NCBI GenBank assembly: GCA_002701555.1
Contig: NZVS01000073.1
Coordinates: 2,707-22,291, forward strand
DNA: 19,585 bases
DNA from: Alphaproteobacteria bacterium
GTDB lineage: Bacteria; Pseudomonadota; Alphaproteobacteria; Micavibrionales; Micavibrionaceae
Direction: 5' to 3'
A program made the translations under genes and the position numbers. Shown here piece by piece: positions 1 through 6,621 of the stretch (position 1 is its first letter; every line of letters starts with the position of its first letter). The notes under the pieces were generated by a model. That model ran no database searches and was not told the DNA's origin. It was given only the letters and a program-made list of their open reading frames with translations.

Positions 1-1128
1 TATAAAGTCAAAAATGGCAAACCCCATTATTTTGGAACATATGGTAAGTACCATCCTGTTGAACGCGCTAAAGGCGTCCTTCTTCTCTCAGATATAAAAC
101 TCGCTTCACAGCCTTTGATAAAAACGAATAGTGCCAGTGCTTGGGATATTGGCGAGGGTATTGTGTGCTTTGAATTCACAGGCAAGATGAATGCTTTGGA
201 TGAACCTGTTTTTGACGCGTATCATCAGGTTATAGATCTTATCGGAAACGGAAAAGGTAAATATAAAGGTCTTGTCGTTTATAATGAAGGGGCACATTTT
301 TCGGCCGGTGCTAATCTAGCAATGGCAATAGAAGCGATGAAGGCCGGACGTTTTGAAGACGTGGCTCGATTAGTCAAAGGCGGGCAAGATGCGTATATGG
401 CGCTAAAGTTTGCCCCTTTCCCTGTTGTGGCAGCTCCTTTTGGAATGGCGCTTGGTGGAGGCTGTGAAATTCTCCTCCATGTTGATCATGTACAGGCACA
501 TGCCGAAACTTATGCAGGCCTTGTCGAGGTGGGTGTCGGACTTATCCCGGGATGGGGCGGCTGTAAAGAAATGCTGCTTCGCTATCAGGCACGAGAGGCT
601 GGTGCTTACGATAAGCACACAGGTGGGAAAAAAATCTGGTTTTCTCCCAAAACAACTCCAATGGGCGCCATCCGCGAAGCCTTTCAGACAATTGGAACTG
701 CCAAGGTTTCAACATCAGGGGAAAATGCCAGGGAGCTTGGTTACTTTAAACCCACAGATAAAGTCACAATGAACCGTGACCGCCTTCTCTTTGATGCAAG
801 GGCTAAAGCCATAGAACTTGCGAAAGATTATACCGCACCTGAGCAGGTCACCTCTATCCGCTTGCCCGGTAAAACGGCCAAAGCTGCACTTGATATGTCA
901 GTTCAGGATCTAAAAATTGCGGGCAAGGCAACACCCTACGATGTGGTCGTATCAGGCCATCTTTCTTATGTACTTTCCGGTGGAGATGATGCCGACATGA
1001 CACGTGAAATCTCGGAACAGGATATTCTGGATTTGGAATTTCAGGAATTTATGAAATTGGTTCGCGAAGGCGGCACGCATGATCGCATTGAACATATGCT
1101 GACAAAAGGCAAGCCGTTAAGGAACTAG
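1..1128 (+). CDS. FadN-type 3-hydroxyacyl-CoA dehydrogenase/enoyl-CoA hydratase, C-terminal part (5' end outside window)
   Basis: The frame is open from base 1 with no credible start, so this is the last 375 residues of a longer protein. The first ~35 residues resemble the linker after a 3-hydroxyacyl-CoA dehydrogenase domain. The rest is a crotonase (enoyl-CoA hydratase) fold. The first oxyanion-hole motif HFSAGANL lies at about residues 99-106 of the visible part. The second, ALGGGCEI, lies at about 150-157 and carries the first catalytic Glu (~156). The second catalytic Glu (~176) is in GLVEVGVGLIPG. This order, dehydrogenase first and hydratase last, is that of Bacillus FadN and its proteobacterial relatives of roughly 750-800 residues; E. 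coli FadB has the reverse order. The expected role is hydration of 2-enoyl-CoA and oxidation of 3-hydroxyacyl-CoA in cytoplasmic beta-oxidation. A thiolase partner would be expected nearby but is not in view. The dehydrogenase half is inferred from the family. Confidence 0.9.
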   Translation, partial: YKVKNGKPHYFGTYGKYHPVERAKGVLLLSDIKLASQPLIKTNSASAWDIGEGIVCFEFTGKMNALDEPVFDAYHQVIDLIGNGKGKYKGLVVYNEGAHFSAGANLAMAIEAMKAGRFEDVARLVKGGQDAYMALKFAPFPVVAAPFGMALGGGCEILLHVDHVQAHAETYAGLVEVGVGLIPGWGGCKEMLLRYQAREAGAYDKHTGGKKIWFSPKTTPMGAIREAFQTIGTAKVSTSGENARELGYFKPTDKVTMNRDRLLFDARAKAIELAKDYTAPEQVTSIRLPGKTAKAALDMSVQDLKIAGKATPYDVVVSGHLSYVLSGGDDADMTREISEQDILDLEFQEFMKLVREGGTHDRIEHMLTKGKPLRN

Positions 1129-1140
1129 CCAAAATAATGT

Positions 1141-1168
1141 TTGCGAAATCCATGGAATGAGTTATAGA
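1141..1168 (+). promoter_or_regulatory. Candidate sigma70 promoter giving a leaderless transcript for the 1176 gene
   Basis: TTGCGA (1141-1146) and TATAGA (1163-1168) are separated by 16 bases. The -10 ends 7 bases before the ATG at 1176, so transcription would start at or next to the start codon. No Shine-Dalgarno sequence precedes the ATG. The palindrome TCCATGGA occurs at 1149-1156 and again at 1173-1180, the second copy overlapping the start codon. Confidence 0.4.
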
Positions 1169-1175
1169 CAGCTCC

Positions 1176-2063
1176 ATGGACTTCTATCTCGAACAAATTA
1201 CTGGCTTTTTCTCTGCTGCGATGGAAATCATTGAGATTTACCTCACAGCATTCATGCTTTTTGTGACCGATCACACACCCCAGGCGATAGAGGTTTTTAA
1301 AGCACTAAATACCCCTTTTGGTGTTTTAGCACTTGCCTCAATAATTGGTTTTATTGTTAGTCATTTCAATCTGCGCCGTGCCATGTCACAAAATATTTTT
1401 CCTGGCACACAAGCGGTATTATATACAACTTTTTATGAGCCCACGGGTGAGATAAACATTGTAACAGGTAATGAATTTCATAATCAGAAAATGCGTGTTG
1501 TGCATCACGCAGTCGACATAGGACCGATTTTTCACCCTTCTGTCAGAAAGCGTATCATGGATGCCTTACGAAGTGCGGTTGAAAAATGCGATGAAAATAA
1601 AAATTTCATCGTTTTTCAAAACCTGACATCACGTCGTCCGTTCAAAAGAAAAAGGCTTACGCATTTGCGCGAACGTATCGCAACACGCTGGACAAATTAT
1701 TTTGAAAGCCAGATGAACACAAAAGGTTTTGAGACCTTTGTTCATCACCCGCGCGAAATCCTGATTGCCCACAAAATCTTTCCGGTCATGATCAATGCAA
1801 GACTTTCGCGCAGTCGACAAATCAGGATCGCATATATCCACGAGGCATGGCTGGAAGGAAAAGAATTTCCTGATATTGAAGATGTTTGTTTCGAAAATTT
1901 GGACGGTAGTTTCGATAATAACCCGGATCACGTTCTGGCGGGATATTGGCGCGTCAATAAAACAATTATAAATGCCCTGAAGACTGATCCTGATCTCTAC
2001 AGGGATTGCCATGTAGAATTTTACACAGGGGAGAAAAAGACTATCCCCCTTCCGAAGGCATAA
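1176..2063 (+). CDS. Hypothetical single-pass membrane protein of unknown family
   Basis: This encodes 295 residues that I do not recognise. The N-terminus (1-45) is amphipathic to hydrophobic. A clear membrane segment follows at about residues 46-64 (FGVLALASIIGFIV region). The remaining ~230 residues are soluble, rich in basic and aromatic residues, with a strongly basic patch near 150-165 (RRPFKRKRLTHLRER). No catalytic motif is evident. The gene starts 47 bases after the FadN-type gene on the same strand but has its own candidate promoter, and it ends right at a strong terminator, so it may be transcribed alone or as the last gene of the beta-oxidation unit. The soluble part could face the cytoplasm if the N-terminus is periplasmic; this is inference. 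Coding is well supported by the long open frame and the terminator at its end. Confidence 0.75.
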   Translation: MDFYLEQITGFFSAAMEIIEIYLTAFMLFVTDHTPQAIEVFKALNTPFGVLALASIIGFIVSHFNLRRAMSQNIFPGTQAVLYTTFYEPTGEINIVTGNEFHNQKMRVVHHAVDIGPIFHPSVRKRIMDALRSAVEKCDENKNFIVFQNLTSRRPFKRKRLTHLRERIATRWTNYFESQMNTKGFETFVHHPREILIAHKIFPVMINARLSRSRQIRIAYIHEAWLEGKEFPDIEDVCFENLDGSFDNNPDHVLAGYWRVNKTIINALKTDPDLYRDCHVEFYTGEKKTIPLPKA

Positions 2064-2064
2064 A

Positions 2065-2088
2065 AAAAACCGCCTTTCGGCGGTTTTT
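2065..2088. terminator. Bidirectional intrinsic terminator between convergent genes
   Basis: A perfect inverted repeat has GC arms CCGCC (2070-2074) and GGCGG (2079-2083) around the loop TTTC. It is flanked by an A-run on the left and a T-run on the right, so it works on both strands. It directly follows the stop codon at 2063 and lies 18 bases past the end of the minus-strand lipoprotein gene. Confidence 0.92.
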
Positions 2089-2105
2089 CCTTAAATCGTA
2101 ACTAA

Positions 2106-2246
2106 TTACTTAGCTTGTGATCTTGTGAAAACAACGTCACCTTGCTGTGAAGAAGATGAGTAGTATCTGTCATTGGCTTCGCCTGTGCTGCAAGCTGCTG
2201 TTGCAAGAACAAGAGCGAAAACAGGAAGAACTTTCAATAGTTTCAT
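2106..2246 (-). CDS. Small lipoprotein, 46 residues
   Basis: A short minus-strand frame starts with ATG at 2246 and ends with TAA at 2106. The protein begins with a basic MKLLK n-region, then a hydrophobic core and the lipobox ATAAC, with the lipidated Cys at residue 19. This is a textbook signal-peptidase II site. The mature part is only about 28 residues, polar and Ser/Gln-rich, with two tyrosines and no known domain. A GGAG Shine-Dalgarno sits about 7 bases before the start. A candidate promoter lies upstream, and the bidirectional terminator at 2065-2088 lies just downstream. Complete expression signals plus a lipobox make this a real gene despite its size. It resembles small entericidin-like or other tiny outer-membrane lipoproteins in layout only; I cannot assign a function. 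Confidence 0.82.
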   Translation of the reverse strand: MKLLKVLPVFALVLATAACSTGEANDRYYSSSSQQGDVVFTRSQAK

Positions 2247-2290
2247 GGTTTACTCCATCGTTATTGTTAGAATTACTTTGCTTGAGTACC

Positions 2291-2318
2291 ATTTAAGTCG
2301 ATAAATGGTTGAAGTCAA
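2291..2318 (-). promoter_or_regulatory. Candidate promoter of the small lipoprotein gene
   Basis: On the minus strand TTGACT (2313-2318) and TTAAAT (2291-2296) are 16 bases apart, giving a leader of about 35-40 bases before the ATG at 2246. The -35 matches five of six consensus positions, the -10 four of six. Confidence 0.35.
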
Positions 2319-2474
2319 ATATTAAACATGGATCCACATGTGAATCAATTTAATATGATGCAGAAAAGTCACACCTTATCTTCACTATTTTAAAACAGCC
2401 ACTTAAGCAGGTTTAAAGGTTTTTTAACCCCTTTCGGCAAGACTTAATAAACAGAATTTAGGAAGGGGCTATCT

Positions 2475-2999
2475 GTGTTTTATCTACTTTTACCAATATT
2501 AGCAGGTGTATTTTGGGCTGTCTGCTATACATTCATGGAACAATCTTTACAAAATGTCAGCATAGCAACCTGGTATTTTGTAGGGGGTGTGGTGTCTATA
2601 CTCGTATCGCTACTTTTACTACCCAAAATGACAGGAAGCGGCGTTGATATAAAGCCACTTCTAAAAAAGGAAATTTTTATAGTTCTTGTGATTGCTGTTG
2701 TCAGTGCAAAAATTGCCGACATGTCGATTGCTTTTGCACTTACTAAATCACCTGCGACTTTTGTAGCCTTTGGTGAAATTTCATATGTTCTTTTTGTGCC
2801 GTTCGTGGCCCTGTTTATATTTAAAGATAACCAGATCACAGCGCATACTATGGGCGGCGGACTTGTCGTTTTTCTAGGTATATCGATTTTGTTATTCGGT
2901 CAGATAAAAGGTAAATCAGAATCCAGTACGCTTAATATGGCGCAAGAAGAAGCTCCGGTAACACTGGCTGCTGCTGATGCTGGCCATGTTATTGATTGA
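2475..2999 (+). CDS. Half-size EamA/DMT-like membrane protein
   Basis: This encodes 174 residues with about five hydrophobic segments near 3-21, 29-49, 66-90, 94-114 and 124-142, followed by a ~30-residue polar and acidic tail. The stretch from about residue 88 (SPATFVAFGEISYVLFVPF) to 142 resembles the end of an EamA repeat of the drug/metabolite transporter superfamily. Canonical EamA transporters have two repeats and about 10 helices, while this has one, like small multidrug-type or ancestral single-repeat proteins that act as dimers. The start is GTG at 2475, supported by GGAAGGGG (2461-2468) seven bases upstream. The gene stands alone: a divergent small lipoprotein gene lies upstream and a convergent rhodanese gene downstream. 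The substrate cannot be predicted. Confidence 0.72.
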   Translation: MFYLLLPILAGVFWAVCYTFMEQSLQNVSIATWYFVGGVVSILVSLLLLPKMTGSGVDIKPLLKKEIFIVLVIAVVSAKIADMSIAFALTKSPATFVAFGEISYVLFVPFVALFIFKDNQITAHTMGGGLVVFLGISILLFGQIKGKSESSTLNMAQEEAPVTLAAADAGHVID

Positions 3000-3022
3000 T
3001 AATTTCTTGGTTCATGCGAGGG

Positions 3023-3445
3023 CTAAGAATTCTGTGCCATAAAAAGCGTAACAGATTTCTGGGCCTCTTCCTTCAAACGTTCCTGTGTTTCAGGGCTTGG
3101 TGACGTTTCTTCGCCTTTAAGGGGTATACCTGAGTGACAACACAGGTTCAAACCACCCTCAATCACGATCAGATTGTTTTTTCCTGCCTCATGCAAAATT
3201 TCAGCGGCCTTCATGGCCCGCACACCTGCTTTGCACAAAACATAGACTGTCTTGCCTTCAATATCTTTCCTGATGGAAGAAACTTCTATTTCATGTAGAG
3301 GCACATGGAGGATATTACAATCCGGCGACATGATTTTGGCCTCGTAATCCGAGCGGACATCCAAAAGAATTTCATTCTCTTTTAATCCGTCTGACTTTAT
3401 TTTTTCACTAAACTCATGTGCCAATATTGTTTCTATATGATCCAT
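3023..3445 (-). CDS. Rhodanese-like domain protein
   Basis: This encodes 140 residues forming one rhodanese domain. It has an LLDVR entry motif at about residues 27-31. The active-site loop CKAGVRA follows at 71-77, with the catalytic Cys at 71. The closing VIEGGLN...GIPL segment is at about 94-109. The usual Trp of the GG-x-x-x-W motif is absent and a CC pair (102-103) lies nearby. Family members move sulfane sulfur (thiosulfate or persulfide sulfurtransferase), usually in the cytoplasm; there is no signal peptide. A charged helical tail (115-140) follows the domain. The gene starts 7 bases after the stop of the cation exchanger on the same strand, so the two are probably co-transcribed. Its natural sulfur donor and acceptor are unknown. 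Confidence 0.88.
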   Translation of the reverse strand: MDHIETILAHEFSEKIKSDGLKENEILLDVRSDYEAKIMSPDCNILHVPLHEIEVSSIRKDIEGKTVYVLCKAGVRAMKAAEILHEAGKNNLIVIEGGLNLCCHSGIPLKGEETSPSPETQERLKEEAQKSVTLFMAQNS

Positions 3446-3452
3446 TTTTTTC

Positions 3453-4448
3453 TTATACCTGATTTATAGATGTGTAAGCCAAATATCCCATATAAACGAT
3501 ATAGGCTCCTAGAAAAAATGCGCCTTCGCGACGTACAATTTTCCAGCTTGTTGCTGAAACCACCATTAATCCCAGAGTTGCTGCAAGAAGCACCCAGATG
3601 TCAAGTTGAAGGATTTCAGGTGGAATGGCAATTGGGTGAATGACAGCCGTTACGCCAAGAATAGATAATATATTATAAATATTAGAACCTATAATGTTAC
3701 CATAGGCCATATCACCTTGCTTCTTAAAGGCTGCCATTAAAGAAGCCACAAGCTCTGGCAGTGACGTACCGATTGCAACTATGGTTAACCCTATAACAGT
3801 ATCCGACACACCCATTGATTGCGCTAATGTCGTACTGCCATCCACCAAAAATCTTGCGCCCAGAAAAACAAAAAACAGGCCAATCACAAATTGCAGTGTG
3901 GAATAGAAAAAGGAATTTTTAAATCCTTCAGAGACAGTAACTTCCGCAATACCATTCTCCTCAGGCTCAAGGGCTGGAACCCCTATATCCGAAGTCTTGA
4001 CCTTACCTTTTTTTTCCAACCAGACTGAATATCCTATATAGCCCCCCAATACCGCAAGAAAAAGTATTCCTACAGGACGCGAGATGAAGCCCGTAAAGGC
4101 CACAGCAAGGAAAGCAAGTGTCGCCAGAACCATAAAAACGCCGTCTTTTTTAAAGGCTGTTTTATCACAAGCCAATGGCACCAGAAGGGCTGTTGATCCA
4201 AGAATTAGAAAGATATTGGCAATATTGGAACCGACAACATTACCTATGGCTATGCCGGGCTTGTTATCCAGTGCAGCCAGTATACAGGTTATAAGCTCAG
4301 GTGTGGATGTTCCAAAACCGACAAGAACAAGTCCAATTAGAAGAGGCGAAATATCCAGTTTTCTGGCAATTGCAACTGAACCGTTTACAAGATTTTCACC
4401 GCCCCAAAAAAGAAGAGCAAGCCCACTAATGATTAAAATGGCTGTCAT
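3453..4448 (-). CDS. CaCA-family Na+/Ca2+ exchanger, YrbG-like
   Basis: This encodes 331 residues, a normal length for bacterial CaCA antiporters, with about ten hydrophobic segments in two repeated halves. Each half has the alpha-repeat signature: GFGTSTPEL (44-52) with NVVGSNIANI (70-79), and AIGTSLPEL (225-233) with NIIGSNIYNI (251-260). The acidic Glu of each repeat (in PEL), which coordinates cation, is present. A charged cytoplasmic loop (~145-178) links the halves. Family knowledge supports calcium (or sodium) exchange across the inner membrane; the exact ion coupling cannot be read from sequence. The gene is the first of a pair with the rhodanese gene. No Shine-Dalgarno sequence is seen before the ATG. 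It is divergent from the transglutaminase-like gene, with 81 bases between them. Confidence 0.93.
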   Translation of the reverse strand: MTAILIISGLALLFWGGENLVNGSVAIARKLDISPLLIGLVLVGFGTSTPELITCILAALDNKPGIAIGNVVGSNIANIFLILGSTALLVPLACDKTAFKKDGVFMVLATLAFLAVAFTGFISRPVGILFLAVLGGYIGYSVWLEKKGKVKTSDIGVPALEPEENGIAEVTVSEGFKNSFFYSTLQFVIGLFFVFLGARFLVDGSTTLAQSMGVSDTVIGLTIVAIGTSLPELVASLMAAFKKQGDMAYGNIIGSNIYNILSILGVTAVIHPIAIPPEILQLDIWVLLAATLGLMVVSATSWKIVRREGAFFLGAYIVYMGYLAYTSINQV

Positions 4449-4529
4449 ATATGTATAAAATTCTGTTGGCAGTTCTATTGCTAATGTGTTTTATCCTATG
4501 GTCACATAATCTAACTGAAATCCGGAACA

Positions 4530-5408
4530 ATGCAAATGCGTATATCAAAATACTTTACAAAGAAACGAAGTCTTACAGGTTTACTTGTCATTGTTACATT
4601 AGTGTTCATCGGCATGCTTGCAGAGGCAATATTTGATAGCTATGAAGAATACAAAGAGAAAGTCGCATTCTCACAGCTTGCGCCGGACTTTATTTCAATG
4701 TGCCTTAAAGACGCTGAGGATCGCGGAAATAACGATGTAATACTGGGCAGGATAAGACAGTGCGTTCACAATAACAGCGTCCACAACATAGACGAGGAAT
4801 TTTATCAGCATTGGCGCGCACCGACCTCGGACAAGCTACGCAGAATTTTGGATTTTGCCAATGGTGATATGCCCGAGCCACCACATATGGAATGTTCGAC
4901 CCGCACTGAAGTCCTGGAAGACCTTTATCGCTATATGGGATATCAAACCAAGGTTTACAATGTTGTGCAGGCTGCCGATGATTTCCCCGGCCATATTCTT
5001 GTCGAGGTTTTTAATCCCACAACGAAGGAAGGAGAGCTACACGACCCGACTTATAATGTGAGTTATAACAATTTTGAAACCGGAAAAAGACTGAACGCAA
5101 TTGAAGTTTTGGAAACACCATTAAATGAGATTGCGTATTGCGGAAATGCCGGAAACTGTTCGCAAGAGGAAATGCGAGAGGACGAGGCACTCGTTTCGGA
5201 TAAGATCCGTGATTATTTTGGCTTTTTCTATCACAAACCTGACACTGGTAACGAAGATGGTATTTTGTCCATAAATAAAAGTCGTTTTGATCCCGAAGAA
5301 AAATTCTCCGTAAAAGGCGAACAAATGACCTACTGCGAGAAAAAAGCAAAAAATTGCCAAAACCCCATACAATTTTACAAAGAAAGAACCGAAATAACTG
5401 ATCTTTAG
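4530..5408 (+). CDS. Membrane-anchored transglutaminase-like (papain-like fold) protein
   Basis: This encodes 292 residues. A basic N-terminus (RISKYFTKKR) precedes one hydrophobic segment at about 14-31, a signal anchor that would place the rest in the periplasm. A transglutaminase-core triad can be read in order: Cys122 in MECSTRTEVL at the start of a helix, His155 in FPGHILVEV, and Asp172 in HDPTYNV. Proteins with this core act as cysteine proteases, amidases or acyltransferases; I cannot say which applies. Four further cysteines lie outside the core (about 58, 78 and a C-terminal CxxxxxxC pair). The C-terminal ~110 residues match no domain I know. The start ATG is chosen because it keeps the basic n-region and anchor; only a weak CCGGA-like sequence precedes it. 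The next gene starts 33 bases downstream. Confidence 0.7.
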   Translation: MQMRISKYFTKKRSLTGLLVIVTLVFIGMLAEAIFDSYEEYKEKVAFSQLAPDFISMCLKDAEDRGNNDVILGRIRQCVHNNSVHNIDEEFYQHWRAPTSDKLRRILDFANGDMPEPPHMECSTRTEVLEDLYRYMGYQTKVYNVVQAADDFPGHILVEVFNPTTKEGELHDPTYNVSYNNFETGKRLNAIEVLETPLNEIAYCGNAGNCSQEEMREDEALVSDKIRDYFGFFYHKPDTGNEDGILSINKSRFDPEEKFSVKGEQMTYCEKKAKNCQNPIQFYKERTEITDL

Positions 5409-5441
5409 GGCTTGTTAAATCTTTTATGGGACACTTATTTC

Positions 5442-5708
5442 ATGTTTTGGACAAAGAAACCGGCAAATAAATCCGAAAAAAAGGAAATTGATCGCGAAGC
5501 GCTAATTGCGCAAACCCAAAGGCATATGCGTCAAGTTCGTGAAGATATCGGTGAAGACAAACTTGCGGAACTCGCCGCACAAATTACCGGAAAAAAGCCA
5601 CCATCAACGCCCTCACCTCGAGAACAGGCAAAAAAGATTCTCCTTGAAATGGACTCTGACAAACTCGCACACGGTATCCTTGATATGCTCCGCGAAGAGC
5701 GCCCTTAA
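5442..5708 (+). CDS. Small charged hypothetical protein
   Basis: This encodes 88 residues from the ATG at 5442. The frame extends upstream to a TTG at 5412, but that codon has poor ribosome-binding context and is less likely. The protein is highly charged and helical, with an alternating Lys/Glu N-terminus, a Pro-rich hinge (KKPPSTPSPRE, about 51-61) and a C-terminal helix ending in LREERP. No signal peptide or membrane segment is seen, so it is probably cytoplasmic. No known domain is recognised. It lies between the transglutaminase-like gene and panC on the same strand and may belong to the same transcript. Confidence 0.65.
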   Translation: MFWTKKPANKSEKKEIDREALIAQTQRHMRQVREDIGEDKLAELAAQITGKKPPSTPSPREQAKKILLEMDSDKLAHGILDMLREERP

Positions 5709-5769
5709 GACCTGATCCAAGGCTTTTTCAACTTGCCAAATATGCATTTTTGATGCTTTACTAATTCCC

Positions 5770-6603
5770 ATGCTCACAGTTTTGAAATCACTGGAAACCT
5801 TATGGCTTTGGCGCGAACAGCATGAAGGTAAAGATATAGGTTTTGTTCCAACTATGGGTGCACTCCACGCCGGTCACTTATCACTGATTGAGAAAGCAAA
5901 ATCTGAAAACGATATTGTTATAGTATCCATTTTTGTAAATCCTATCCAATTTGCTCCGAATGAGGATTACGACAGCTATCCTCGCCCCTTAACCAAAGAT
6001 CGTGAGAAACTTGACAATGTTGGCGTGAATGCGCTCTGGGCGCCAAACGCGTTGGAAATGTATCCTGAAGGCTTCGAGACAGCAATATCAGTGGGCGGCA
6101 TAACAAAATTACTTGAAGGTTCTTACCGCCCTCACCATTTCGACGGCGTTACCACAGTTGTAAATAAGCTTTTCAATCAGATTAGACCCACACGAGCCTA
6201 TTTCGGTGAAAAAGATTATCAGCAATTACAGGTGATCTCCAAAATGGTTAAAGATATGGATATCAATACAAAGGTAATTGGATGCCCCATCCACCGGGAT
6301 AAAAGTGGTTTGGCACTGTCTTCGCGCAACGCATATCTTTCACGTGATCAACTCGACATCGCACGTCGTTTGAACAGTGTTTTAAAATCCGCACCTGACT
6401 GGATGCGAACCATGGAAATTGCGGAAGTTGAGAAAAAACTGGAAGATATTCTTGTTCAAGCTGATTTTGATAAAATCGATTATGTAGTTATTCGCAATGC
6501 CGAAACGTTAAAGCCTGTCAAAAATAAACATGAAGAAAAAATGAGGGTACTTGCCGCTGTCTGGCTTGGCAAAACACGATTGATTGACAACATGGGTATT
6601 TAA
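5770..6603 (+). CDS. panC: Pantothenate synthetase (pantoate--beta-alanine ligase)
   Basis: This encodes 277 residues, the usual PanC length. It condenses pantoate and beta-alanine with ATP to form pantothenate, the coenzyme A precursor, in the cytoplasm. The diagnostic motifs are all present: the nucleotide-binding PTMGALHAGH (27-36, with the HxGH signature), FVNPIQF (55-61), FGEKDYQQL (145-153) and SGLALSSRN (179-187). The ATG at 5770 starts the first beta-strand just as in other PanC proteins, although no Shine-Dalgarno sequence precedes it. A weak TTGCCA/TTTACT pair ends seven bases before the ATG. panB, often next to panC, is not in the window. The ABC transporter ATPase gene begins 18 bases downstream. 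Confidence 0.97.
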   Translation: MLTVLKSLETLWLWREQHEGKDIGFVPTMGALHAGHLSLIEKAKSENDIVIVSIFVNPIQFAPNEDYDSYPRPLTKDREKLDNVGVNALWAPNALEMYPEGFETAISVGGITKLLEGSYRPHHFDGVTTVVNKLFNQIRPTRAYFGEKDYQQLQVISKMVKDMDINTKVIGCPIHRDKSGLALSSRNAYLSRDQLDIARRLNSVLKSAPDWMRTMEIAEVEKKLEDILVQADFDKIDYVVIRNAETLKPVKNKHEEKMRVLAAVWLGKTRLIDNMGI

Positions 6604-6611
6604 GGTAAAAA
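6584..6611 (+). promoter_or_regulatory. Candidate promoter for the ABC exporter operon, inside the end of panC
   Basis: A perfect -35 TTGACA (6584-6589) lies 16 bases before TAAAAA (6606-6611), a four-of-six -10. The ATG at 6622 is 10 bases further, so the leader would be only a few bases. The -35 is within the panC coding sequence, where it encodes Ile-Asp-Asn, so chance cannot be excluded. Confidence 0.3.
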
Positions 6612-6621
6612 TTGCCCTCTT

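Noticed and set aside
410..772. Plus-strand 120-codon frame
   Set aside because: It overlaps the crotonase domain in another frame, and that domain has intact catalytic motifs throughout.
1629..2012. Minus-strand 127-codon frame
   Set aside because: It lies inside the 1176-2063 gene, which has the promoter and terminator. No protein motif is visible.
4084..4458. Plus-strand 124-codon frame
   Set aside because: It is the reverse of the strongly supported CaCA exchanger and reads as low-complexity Pro/Ser/Ala-rich sequence.
4451..4636. Plus-strand 61-codon frame with a hydrophobic N-terminus just after the exchanger start
   Set aside because: It overlaps the better supported transglutaminase-like gene by more than 100 bases in another frame, has no Shine-Dalgarno, and loses any protein-like pattern after residue 20.
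5412..5441. Upstream TTG start for the small charged protein
   Set aside because: A rare start codon, with AGGG only about two bases away. ATG 5442 is more natural.
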